Shown: positions 1-6,700, counted from the first letter of the stretch. The stretch is DNA of 7,546 nt from Actinomycetes bacterium (GCA_024227975.1 JAAETV010000354.1:1-7546); one strand, 5' to 3'. The notes: generated by a model from the letters alone, not told the origin. Numbers and translations are program-made.

Positions 1-1363
1 CCTCCTGCTCGAGCCATCCGATGATTCCTGCCAGCTCGGCCTGACGCTCGCTCGCTCGAGCAGCGAGGACGACCTGGCCTCCAACACGGTCCTGGGCCTC
101 GAACAGAACGACGCGGTGGCCCCTCTCCCCCAACACCCGAGCCGCCTCCAGACCCGCGGGACCAGCACCGACGATGACCGCCTTCTTTGGCGGTCCGCTC
201 GATCGAGACACGAGCTGGGGAATCAGGGTCTCACGACCGGTCGCAGGGTTCTGGATACAGACCGATTCCAAGCCCTGGTGGAGTCGATTGATGCAATAGG
301 AAGCCCCGACGCATATCCGGATGCGGTCCTCGTCACCCCGCTCCAACTTGGCCACGATATGGGGATCGGCGATGTGGGCACGGGTCATACCCGCCAGGTC
401 GATCAGTCCCGACGAGATCGCATGACGGGCCGAGGCAACGTCGGTGATGCGCGTGGCATGAAGTACCGGGATGTCAACGACCTCCTTGATGGACGCTGCC
501 AGCGAAACAAAGGGCATCAGTGGAGTGCCCGATGGTGGGATGGCTTTCGAGAGGCCTTCCTCCGTGGCCAAGGACGAGCTGGTGATATTGACGAAATCGA
601 GCAGGCCGGAGCTGGCGAGCCGCTGAGCGATCTCGATGCTCTCCTGACGGCTGAGCCCTCCGATCTCGTCCTCGTCGCCGATCATCCGAAGGCCGACGAC
701 GATGTCGGTGCCGATTGCCTCCCGGATGGATTCGAGCACCTCGAAGGTGAAGCGCAACCGATTCTCGATCGATCCTCCGTACTCGTCGGTTCGACGGTTC
801 ACCAGCGGTGTCCAGAACTGGTCGATGAGGTGACTGGTGGCGCAAAGCTCGATGCCATCGAGCCCTCCGGCCCGGGCCCGCTTCGCCGCCGCGCCGAAAT
901 CAGCCACGACGCGGCGGATGTCCGAGTGCTCCATCTGTTTGGGCCATCCTCGGTGCATCGGCTCACGCACCGGCGACGGAGCGATGGTGGGAAGCCAGTC
1001 ACCTTCGTTGGAGACATTCCGTCGTCCCATGTGGGTGATCTGGCACATCACTGCTGTCTCATGTTGGCGGATCCGCTCAGTCATGTCGCCGAGCGGATCG
1101 ATGATTGCATCGGATCCGAAGTCCAGCTGGCCCCATAGTGATGGCGAATCGGGTGAGACATTGCTCGACCCGCCGATCATGGTCAGGCCGATTCCGCCCT
1201 TGGCCTTTTCCTCGTGGTAGGCGACATAGCGCTCGCTCGGCGTCCCATCGGTGTTGTAGCCCGGGGCGTGGCTGCTGGAGAAGATCCGATTACGCAGCCG
1301 CACGTTTCCGAGTAGGAATGGTTCGAGGAGCGGGTCCCCGGTTCCTGTCTGTTCCTGGCTCAT
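1..1363 (-). CDS. FMN/FAD-dependent amine dehydrogenase, N-methylproline demethylase / TMADH-like (3' end off window)
   Basis: The visible 454 residues contain an N-terminal old-yellow-enzyme type TIM barrel (about 10-345, with QITHMGRR at 108-115 and DEYGGSIENR at 193-202). A Cys-rich segment follows (Cys351, Cys357, Cys369), then the start of an FAD-binding Rossmann domain (GAGPAG at 399-404). This order is that of trimethylamine dehydrogenase, 2,4-dienoyl-CoA reductase and StcD-like N-methylproline demethylases; the usual length is about 670-730 aa, so roughly a third is missing. The second Cys of the CxxCxxC cluster motif is Ala354, and the position of the flavin-linked Cys30 of TMADH is Ala33. 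The protein is a paralog of the flavoprotein at 3019-5052, about half identical by eye in the N-terminal part. I infer oxidative N-demethylation of a secondary or tertiary methylamine as its role. The ATG at 1363 follows a strong purine-rich Shine-Dalgarno; the ATG at 1380 is out of frame. Confidence 0.88.
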   Translation of the reverse strand, partial: MSQEQTGTGDPLLEPFLLGNVRLRNRIFSSSHAPGYNTDGTPSERYVAYHEEKAKGGIGLTMIGGSSNVSPDSPSLWGQLDFGSDAIIDPLGDMTERIRQHETAVMCQITHMGRRNVSNEGDWLPTIAPSPVREPMHRGWPKQMEHSDIRRVVADFGAAAKRARAGGLDGIELCATSHLIDQFWTPLVNRRTDEYGGSIENRLRFTFEVLESIREAIGTDIVVGLRMIGDEDEIGGLSRQESIEIAQRLASSGLLDFVNITSSSLATEEGLSKAIPPSGTPLMPFVSLAASIKEVVDIPVLHATRITDVASARHAISSGLIDLAGMTRAHIADPHIVAKLERGDEDRIRICVGASYCINRLHQGLESVCIQNPATGRETLIPQLVSRSSGPPKKAVIVGAGPAGLEAARVLGERGHRVVLFEAQDRVGGQVVLAARASERQAELAGIIGWLEQE

Positions 1364-1485
1364 GCCACTCCTTCCTCCATGCCCATCTCCGTTCACACCA
1401 TGACCGGGATGATCTCGGGTATCCAGCGAACGACGGAATCAGTCGACGAAGCGATGAGCCTCGGTGTTCCTCGATTGCCAACTCT
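1364..1485. other. 122-bp gap within the cluster
   Basis: This separates the methyltransferase stop from the next flavoprotein start. Apart from the ribosome binding site at its end I see no open frame, no GC-rich hairpin with a T-run and no clear -35/-10 pair. It could hold a weak internal promoter, but the sequence does not show one. Confidence 0.5.
1368..1378 (-). promoter_or_regulatory. Strong ribosome binding site of the downstream flavoprotein
   Basis: Read on the minus strand this is GGAGGAAGGAG, ending 4 nt before the ATG at 1363, with the GGAGG core 10 nt before it. It fixes the start of the truncated flavoprotein. It is stronger than the signals ahead of the two upstream genes, so this gene can be translated independently although it lies in the same transcription direction. 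Confidence 0.7.
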
Positions 1486-3018
1486 TCATGCGATGTTGGG
1501 TGAAAGCTCCGACTGGCGGCGCGCCACGAATGCGTCAAGCTCTTCTCGTATCGCCGCGTCCATGGGCGGCGCCTCGTAGGAAGCGAGCACAGCCTCGGCG
1601 TGCTGGCGCGACCGCTCACGCATGTCATGCGATCCGTTGAGCTCCCAGTTCTCGAACGCCTCATAGTCCAGAACCTTGGGTGAGAAGAACGCATCCTCGA
1701 AGTTGGCAAGGGTGAACTCGTCTCCGAGATAGTGACCACCCGGCCCGACCCGGCTGACAGCTTCCAAAGCCTCGTCGAGTCGGTCGAAACTCACCCCCCT
1801 CGCATAGGCAGCCATCATCAGATTCTGCTCACTGTCGGCGGCGAGCTTGGCCAGGCAGTGAACCATCCCGGCCTCGTCCCAGCCCCCGGCATGCAACATC
1901 AGGTTCGCGTTCGCCGTGACCCCGGCCATATACGAGGTTGCCGATTCGTAGCCCGACTGAGCATCGAACGTCTTGGCCGATGAGTTCGACGCCGTTGTGC
2001 GCCACGGCACCCCGTATCGGCGGGCCAATTGGCCGACGATTCCGTTGAGGAGGTTGACCTCGGGCATACCTGACATCGGGGCTCCCGACTTCATCGACAC
2101 CGCCACCGAGTACTGGCCATAGATGATGGGAGCGCCCCTGCGGACCAACTGGCTGTAGGCGATGCATCCAATCGCTTCGGCGTTGAGCTGCACCACCGTG
2201 GCGACCACATCGGCCGGTGTATTCGCCGCTCCGAGGACGAAGGGAGAGATCAATGCTCCCTGACCGGCCTCGATCAATACCCGGAGACCCTGGAGCATCG
2301 TGGAGTCCCACACCAGGGGCGAGTTGCCCGAGATGTGACCCATCATCACCACATTGTCGCGAAGGAAGTCAGCACCATAGACGATCTCCCCCATCGCGAT
2401 GCTGTCACGCGACCTCTCTTCGCCAGTGACCATCGCAAAGGTGGCGAGATCAGTTTCCACGAAGCTGCTGTGGTTGATGTGGAGGTGTCTCCAAGGAACA
2501 GGGATGTCCATCGGTTCAGCCGCGAACCCCGATGCCATGTGAAAGCCGGGGCTCATCTGCACGATCTTGTTGATCGTGCGGAGGTCGTCGAGCGTTGAGA
2601 ACCGGCGCCTGCCGTCGAGGTCGCGGATGTTCGGCGGGCCGTGAGCAGGACAAAACGCGATGGTGTCGACGCCAATCTCGAATCGGGTATCCGGACCGCG
2701 CCCGGTCAATTCGAAGCGCTCGGGCGCGTGGCCAAGGAGCTCCTCGACCAGTTCGCCGTCGAGATGAACCCGCTCCCCCCGCACATCGGCGCCGGCCTCG
2801 GTCCACTGCTCGAGCGCGATCTCGTCGCGGAATTCGATTCCAACGTCGGCCAGGATCCTCAGCGATGCTCGGTGAATCGTCTCGAGTTGATCAGCGCTGA
2901 CAACCTCAACTGGCTTGAGGCCATAGCGAATCGTCGACAGCCGAGGCGTCACTGCGCTTTGGCGAGCCCGTATGCGAGCCCCACGTCCTCGGCGCCGAGG
3001 TGCGGAATTCTCAGCCAT
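1486..3018 (-). CDS. MttB-superfamily methyltransferase without pyrrolysine (trimethylamine methyltransferase family)
   Basis: This 510-aa protein matches the usual length (about 470-510) and pattern of the MttB superfamily. A very basic N-terminal tail (RRRGRGARIRAR, 8-19) precedes the TIM-barrel methyltransferase body. Family-like segments are FCPAHGPPNIRDLDG (122-136), APMSGMPEVNLLNG (313-326), KTFDAQSGYES (349-359) and GPGGHYLGDE (425-434). True MttB uses an amber-encoded pyrrolysine; here the frame is fully sense, and my remembered alignment puts Asn345 at that position. This makes it a non-Pyl member like MtgB (glycine betaine), MtpB (proline betaine) or MtcB (carnitine). Those enzymes move a methyl from a quaternary amine to a corrinoid protein. 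No corrinoid protein is encoded in the window. The ATG abuts the TAG of the upstream flavoprotein, with AAGGA 7 nt upstream, implying translational coupling. The substrate cannot be read from sequence. Confidence 0.92.
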   Translation of the reverse strand: MAENSAPRRRGRGARIRARQSAVTPRLSTIRYGLKPVEVVSADQLETIHRASLRILADVGIEFRDEIALEQWTEAGADVRGERVHLDGELVEELLGHAPERFELTGRGPDTRFEIGVDTIAFCPAHGPPNIRDLDGRRRFSTLDDLRTINKIVQMSPGFHMASGFAAEPMDIPVPWRHLHINHSSFVETDLATFAMVTGEERSRDSIAMGEIVYGADFLRDNVVMMGHISGNSPLVWDSTMLQGLRVLIEAGQGALISPFVLGAANTPADVVATVVQLNAEAIGCIAYSQLVRRGAPIIYGQYSVAVSMKSGAPMSGMPEVNLLNGIVGQLARRYGVPWRTTASNSSAKTFDAQSGYESATSYMAGVTANANLMLHAGGWDEAGMVHCLAKLAADSEQNLMMAAYARGVSFDRLDEALEAVSRVGPGGHYLGDEFTLANFEDAFFSPKVLDYEAFENWELNGSHDMRERSRQHAEAVLASYEAPPMDAAIREELDAFVARRQSELSPNIA

Positions 3019-5052
3019 CTAGAAGTCCTTCACCAGACGAAGAGCGTCGTAGATGGCGGCGTGGATATTGCGGCTCGCCACTGCGTCACCGACCCGAAAG
3101 AGCTGATACTCACCGTCGGGGTTCGGGGAGATTGACTGGGGGCGCCCTTCGATCAGAGCGCCGTAGTCGACCGCGCCATGGTTGCTCGACTCAGCCTTCA
3201 GGGCGAAGTAGATGTCATCCAGTGGGGACGTACCGTGGGCGACAATTGCATGGTCTACTCGTCGTTCGTGACGCACCGATGAATGGTCTGAACCCACTTC
3301 GACGACGAGCTCGTCACCGTCTCGACTGACCGACATGACCCGCTGATGAAGTGAGACGCGTACGTCAGCCTCATTCATCGCCCGGGCGTAGGCCACCGCG
3401 TTCATCCCGCCGACATCAACACCAAAGGTACGTTCTGGCGTCACGATCTCGAGATCGACCCCTGCTTGCGCCAGCATTTCCGCCGCGGTCAAGGCTGAAT
3501 GGGTGCCATCGTCGTCGTAGAGCAGGACCCGACCTTTCGGGTCGATGCTCCCGGCGATGACGTCCCAAGCGGTCGAAACCAGATCCGCCCCGGCCTCGAG
3601 TGGGGGGAGCTGGGGCGAGCCACCGGTCGCCACCACGACAATGTCGGGTTCGAGGGCCAACACCGCATCACGGTCAGCGATTGTGTTCGTGTGGATCGTG
3701 ACGCCAAGACGCTCGAGCTCGGACAGCCGCCAATCGATGATCCCGACGAGATCGACCCGGCGCTTGTTGCGAGCGGCAAGTCGGACCTGACCACCGGCCC
3801 AGGGCATGGCCTCGAACACGATGACCTCATGACCGCGCTCACCCCCAACCCTCGCCGCCTCTAGCCCGGCAGGTCCAGCACCCACGATGACCACCCGCTT
3901 GTGGACCTCAGCCGGCGAGATCTCATGCGGCATCGTCGCTTCACGCCCCGTCGCCGGGTTGTGGATGCAGAGCGCCTCGCCCGCCTCATAGATCCGATCG
4001 AGGCAGTAGGTGGCACCGACGCAGGGCCGAATAGCTGCTTCCTGCCCGTCGCGAATCTTGTTGACCAGGTGGGGGTCGGCTATCTGGGCCCGTGTCATCC
4101 CGACCATGTCGACCTTGCCTTCGGCGATACCGAAGCGGGCGGTGGCGACATCATCGATCTTGGAGGCGTGCAGAACGGCGAGACCAGTGGCCGCACGAAC
4201 ATCACCGGCGAAATCGAGGTGGGGCGCCGACGGAGTTCCGTGCAGAGGGATCACGTTCGCCAACGCAGGGTCGGAGTCGATGTGGCCCCGGATCACGTTG
4301 ACGAAATCGATGAGTCCCGCTTCGTCGACGCGGCGCAGGATCTCGAGGCCTTGCTGGTAGCTGAGTCCAGCGAGGTTCGCTTCGTCGACCGCCATGCGCA
4401 GACCGACGATGAACTCCGAGCCGACCCGGTCTCTGATCGCATGAAGTATCTGCATCGGAGCGGCCATGCGGGCCTCGATCGACCCGCCGTATTCGTCATC
4501 TCGGGTGTTGGTAGCGGGTGACCACCAGTGGTCGAAATAGTGCCCGTAGGACTCGATCTCGATGCCGTCCATACCACCCGCCTCCATCCTCTCGGCGGCG
4601 TCGGCGTAGTCGGCTGCGATGCGTTCGACATCCCACTCCTCAGCCTCTTTCGGGTGGCCGCGATGTGCAGCCTCGCGGATCGGCGAGGGGGCCACTATCG
4701 GGAGCCAGTCGGCGTGAGACCAACCGGCCCGGCGGCCCAGGTGGGTGATCTGGATCATGCAGGCCGCTCCGTGCTCGTGCACACCATCGGTCAACCGTTG
4801 GATCCAGGGCACGATCGCGTCGTCGTAGGCGAGCAGGTTTCCGAACGCGGGTGGACTGTCGCGTGACACCACGGCGGATCCCGCAGTCATCGTGAGTGCG
4901 ACTCCTCCCCTCGCCCGTTCCTCGTGATACAGGCGGTAGCGATCGGTGGGCATGCCACCCTCGCCGTAGGCGGGCTCGTGGGCCGAGGAGAAGATGCGGT
5001 TCCTCAGGGTCAGGTGTTTGAGCTGGAACGGCTGCAGGAGCGGATCACTCAT
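3019..5052 (-). CDS. FMN/FAD-dependent amine dehydrogenase, N-methylproline demethylase (StcD)-like
   Basis: This 677-aa protein has the two-part layout of the TMADH / 2,4-dienoyl-CoA reductase family. An FMN-binding TIM barrel (about 1-335; QITHLGRR 101-108, DEYGGS 186-191) is followed by a Cys segment (344, 350, 362) and an FAD Rossmann domain (GAGPAG 391-396; ATGGSP 475-480). Ala347 replaces the second cluster Cys. Glu26 is where TMADH has its flavin-linked Cys30. The second nucleotide fold reads LLYDDDGTHSA (510-520), not GxGxxG, resembling the TMADH-type ADP-binding fold and arguing against NAD(P)H use. The overall match, including length, is to StcD-like N-methylproline demethylases as I remember them. 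It probably oxidises an N-methyl group, releasing formaldehyde or passing it to a folate, with electrons to ETF or another acceptor. I chose ATG 5052 (MSDPLLQPF) because it matches family N-termini; an in-frame GTG at 5064 adds four residues but has no Shine-Dalgarno. GGGAGGG abuts the ATG. Confidence 0.9.
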   Translation of the reverse strand: MSDPLLQPFQLKHLTLRNRIFSSAHEPAYGEGGMPTDRYRLYHEERARGGVALTMTAGSAVVSRDSPPAFGNLLAYDDAIVPWIQRLTDGVHEHGAACMIQITHLGRRAGWSHADWLPIVAPSPIREAAHRGHPKEAEEWDVERIAADYADAAERMEAGGMDGIEIESYGHYFDHWWSPATNTRDDEYGGSIEARMAAPMQILHAIRDRVGSEFIVGLRMAVDEANLAGLSYQQGLEILRRVDEAGLIDFVNVIRGHIDSDPALANVIPLHGTPSAPHLDFAGDVRAATGLAVLHASKIDDVATARFGIAEGKVDMVGMTRAQIADPHLVNKIRDGQEAAIRPCVGATYCLDRIYEAGEALCIHNPATGREATMPHEISPAEVHKRVVIVGAGPAGLEAARVGGERGHEVIVFEAMPWAGGQVRLAARNKRRVDLVGIIDWRLSELERLGVTIHTNTIADRDAVLALEPDIVVVATGGSPQLPPLEAGADLVSTAWDVIAGSIDPKGRVLLYDDDGTHSALTAAEMLAQAGVDLEIVTPERTFGVDVGGMNAVAYARAMNEADVRVSLHQRVMSVSRDGDELVVEVGSDHSSVRHERRVDHAIVAHGTSPLDDIYFALKAESSNHGAVDYGALIEGRPQSISPNPDGEYQLFRVGDAVASRNIHAAIYDALRLVKDF
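3026..3031 (-). promoter_or_regulatory. Ribosome binding site of the methyltransferase inside the upstream gene
   Basis: GAAGGA on the minus strand lies within the last codons of the upstream flavoprotein, 7 nt before the ATG at 3018. The flavoprotein stop TAG (3019-3021) directly touches that ATG, so terminating ribosomes could re-initiate at once. This supports tight co-expression of the two proteins. Confidence 0.65.
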
Positions 5053-5108
5053 CCCTCCCACCACAGCAGCTACACCGACCGCAGTCTTGGAGAAATCCCC
5101 TGCTCAGA

Positions 5109-5173
5109 ACACGAAAATGTCCAACGATGGTGCACCGCCGGTTTTCGTGTCTAGGTGTGATGGTGCGAAAATG
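5109..5173. promoter_or_regulatory. Inverted repeat plus third half-site between divergent genes (candidate operator)
   Basis: ACACGAAAA (5109-5117) and TTTTCGTGT (5142-5150) form a perfect 9-bp inverted repeat with centres 33 bp apart, about three helical turns. A third copy of the core, GCGAAAATGG at 5165-5174, lies in the same orientation as the first; CGAAAATG is shared exactly at 5112-5119 and 5166-5173. The stretch lies in the 126-bp gap between the cluster start (5052) and the PAS-AraC regulator start (5179). The 24-nt spacer and lack of a T-tail do not suit a terminator. I infer a binding site for the adjacent regulator, controlling the cluster and possibly itself. Confidence 0.5.
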
Positions 5174-5178
5174 GGCAG

Positions 5179-5895
5179 ATGCTCGCTCCGGCCGTGCAGC
5201 TTCTCGTCAACCTCTTCGAGGCTTCACCGAACGTCCTATTCTGCGTCAAGGACACCGACGGCCGATACCTGGCCGTCAGCGAGATGTTCGTGCATCGCTG
5301 GGACCGCCGCCGCCACGAACTGATCGGCATGACCGTCGATGACTTCTGTCCGCCCGACCTTGCTCGGCTGTACAACGCCGAGGACCGAGCTCTGCTGATC
5401 TCCAGGCACGCGGGCACCAACCGTCTGGAAGCCGTGGCCGACGCCACCGGCCAACGCCAGTGGTTCCTGACATCCCGTTCATTCCATCGAGCCGAGGGGT
5501 TCGCCGACGTCATCATCGCCATCTCCACACCAACGGACCTTGGGGCCAGAGCTGGACGGCTCGGCCACGGCCTACGGCGAGCGATTGAGCTGGCTGAGCG
5601 AAGTAATCGCGGCGCGCTACGTGTCTCCGATCTTGCCGAGGAGGCCGGACTCACCACCGACCAGCTTGATCGAGCGATGCGCAGGGTTCTAGGCGTGTCG
5701 CCGAAACAACACCTCATGGCGATTCGCGCCGAGCGGGCCGCAGCGATGCTCACCACCGGCGATGACTCGCTCGCCGATATCGCCCGGGCCTGCCACTACT
5801 ACGACCAGAGCCAGTTCACGACCTGCTTCAAGGAGGCCTACGGCCTCACCCCCAGCCAATTCCGGTCCGCAATCGCAGAGCACGCCGCAACCTAG
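5179..5895 (+). CDS. PAS-domain AraC-family transcriptional regulator
   Basis: In this 238-aa protein residues about 10-118 form a PAS fold (LFEASPNVLFCVKDTDGRYL at 12-31, ELIGMTVDDF at 47-56, ending VIIAISTP). Residues about 130-235 form a two-helix-turn-helix AraC domain. The second HTH is textbook: SLADIARACHYYDQSQF (197-213) followed by FKEAYGLTPSQFR (217-229). The first HTH covers LRVSDLAEEAGLTTDQLDRA (147-166). There is no membrane segment, so the sensor is cytoplasmic. Most AraC activators sense ligands through a cupin-like arm; here a PAS domain takes that place. Divergence from the demethylase cluster suggests it controls that cluster in response to the substrate or a product, which is inference. 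ATG 5179 is the first start after an in-frame stop at 5158; the upstream Shine-Dalgarno is weak. Confidence 0.9.
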   Translation: MLAPAVQLLVNLFEASPNVLFCVKDTDGRYLAVSEMFVHRWDRRRHELIGMTVDDFCPPDLARLYNAEDRALLISRHAGTNRLEAVADATGQRQWFLTSRSFHRAEGFADVIIAISTPTDLGARAGRLGHGLRRAIELAERSNRGALRVSDLAEEAGLTTDQLDRAMRRVLGVSPKQHLMAIRAERAAAMLTTGDDSLADIARACHYYDQSQFTTCFKEAYGLTPSQFRSAIAEHAAT

Positions 5896-6083
5896 CGATT
5901 CGACGCTCCGGTCTACGGGTCCACGACAAGCAATGGTTCGGGAGACGGCCCGCTACACCAAGCTGGGCATCGAAGCCATCAGAGCGCTCCCCGATGAACA
6001 CGGCCGAGGCTGTCGACAGTGACCACATTTGGGATGGGCGGCTCGAGCATCTGGTGGCAAGTGTCGGTGATGGGCCTGGTCGC
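5896..6083. other. Gap between convergent genes, no clear feature
   Basis: This separates the stops of the araC-type and padR-type genes. I see no strong hairpin with a T-run for either direction. A 29-codon frame (5933-6022) has no Shine-Dalgarno or recognisable product. A perfect 10-bp palindrome CTGTCGACAG sits at 6010-6019 without an evident role. Confidence 0.5.
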
Positions 6084-6656
6084 TCATGGCCCTATTCCTT
6101 CTGTTCGTCGTCGTTGGCCGAGGTCAGCGGCGAATCGGCGGATCCAGTCGAGTTCCGCCGTGATCTGGGCCACTCCCAGGTCAAACATGGCCGCCACATG
6201 AAACGGCAGTCCGCCGCTGGGACCGGCGAGCATCTCCGCCGCCGCGCTCCGTTCGGCCAGCAGTTCCAGTTGGGCCTCGAGGTCTCTTTCATGGGTTCCG
6301 ATCGCGTCCTCGACATCATCGCCGACAAGGAGTGGCAGGACGGCCAACCCCAACTGGAAGTTGGATGGTTGCCGAGCGGGGCCCGCAATGGCCCGCAACG
6401 CCTCTCGATGCATCACGGCGACACCCTCGTCGGTGGCGGAATACACCCGACGGGCCGGGCCCCGCCCCGGAGCCGGTTCCCGCTTGCTGGTCACCAGAGC
6501 CGCCGTCTCCAGCTTGTCGAGCACGTAGTAGATCGAAGAGAACCCGATGTCGGTCCAATCGCGCATGTTCCGCTCAACAATCGTGGCCTCGATGTCGTAC
6601 CCGTGGCGGGGCTGCTCCACGACCAGGCTCAACACCGCGAGCTCTGCGTTCGTCAC
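6084..6656 (-). CDS. PadR-family transcriptional regulator
   Basis: This 190-aa protein opens with the PadR winged helix (about 1-85): TNAELAVLSLVVEQPRHGYD (2-21), DIGFSSIYYVLDKLETAALV (36-55), then a basic wing and RRVYSATDEG (69-78). The C-terminal part (about 95-185) is the helical dimerisation region of the PadR-s1/Vir type, with a likely coiled segment ERDLEAQLELLAER (123-136). PadR proteins are usually repressors that release DNA on binding small molecules or under stress. It faces the cyclase-like gene across 44 bp containing a palindrome, so it probably represses that gene and itself. I chose GTG at 6656 because AGGAGG lies 8 nt upstream; the in-frame TTG at 6662 touches the Shine-Dalgarno and would be too close. 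The ligand is unknown. Confidence 0.92.
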   Translation of the reverse strand: MTNAELAVLSLVVEQPRHGYDIEATIVERNMRDWTDIGFSSIYYVLDKLETAALVTSKREPAPGRGPARRVYSATDEGVAVMHREALRAIAGPARQPSNFQLGLAVLPLLVGDDVEDAIGTHERDLEAQLELLAERSAAAEMLAGPSGGLPFHVAAMFDLGVAQITAELDWIRRFAADLGQRRRTEGIGP

Positions 6657-6662
6657 CAGCAA

Positions 6663-6670
6663 CTCCTCCT
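6663..6670 (-). promoter_or_regulatory. Ribosome binding site of the PadR gene
   Basis: AGGAGGAG on the minus strand, with AGGAGG 8 nt before GTG 6656. This spacing selects GTG 6656 over TTG 6662. Confidence 0.75.
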
Positions 6671-6671
6671 A

Positions 6672-6691
6672 ATATCCTAGTACTAGACTAT
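6672..6691. promoter_or_regulatory. Palindromic candidate PadR operator
   Basis: CTAGTACTAG (6677-6686) is a perfect 10-bp palindrome, and after two mismatched positions the outer ATA (6672-6674) and TAT (6689-6691) also pair. It sits in an AT-rich island between the divergent PadR and cyclase-like genes, overlapping both candidate -10 boxes. That placement lets one bound dimer block both transcripts. A direct repeat AGACTAT (6685-6691 and 6696-6702), one helical turn apart, extends it towards the cyclase-like start. Confidence 0.6.
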
Positions 6692-6694
6692 ACT
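6687..6694. promoter_or_regulatory. Overlapping divergent -10 boxes
   Basis: On the plus strand TATACT (6689-6694) is one base from the TATAAT consensus and ends 6 bp before ATG 6701, so transcription should begin at or next to that ATG. On the minus strand TATAGT (6692-6687) matches a -10 for the PadR gene, giving a leader of about 24 nt that includes its Shine-Dalgarno. I see no good -35 on either strand. Confidence 0.5.
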
Positions 6695-6700
6695 CAGACT

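Noticed and set aside
48..66. CTCG-rich inverted repeat near the left edge
   Set aside because: It lies inside the flavoprotein coding sequence and encodes the normal LAARASERQ segment, so it is explained by codon choice.
116..1138. 340-codon open frame on the plus strand
   Set aside because: It lies wholly antisense to the clear flavoprotein coding frame; the translation is low-complexity Arg/Asp/Gly-rich with no recognisable domain, as expected for a GC-rich shadow frame.
1486..3018. Amber-encoded pyrrolysine in the MttB homolog
   Set aside because: The frame has no internal stop and reads through the Pyl region with ordinary sense codons.
3901..4521. 206-codon open frame on the plus strand
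   Set aside because: Antisense to the conserved barrel of the complete flavoprotein; no domain and no ribosome binding site.
5109..5150. Inverted repeat as a transcription terminator
   Set aside because: The 24-nt loop is long, the stem is AT-rich and short, no T-run follows, and it lies upstream of both divergent genes rather than after one.
6010..6019. Perfect palindrome CTGTCGACAG
   Set aside because: It is isolated, has no flanking symmetry or T-run, and lies between convergent genes where no promoter is expected; probably chance.
5933..6022. Small 29-codon frame between the convergent regulators
   Set aside because: No Shine-Dalgarno, no promoter and no recognisable product; the length is within chance for this GC content.
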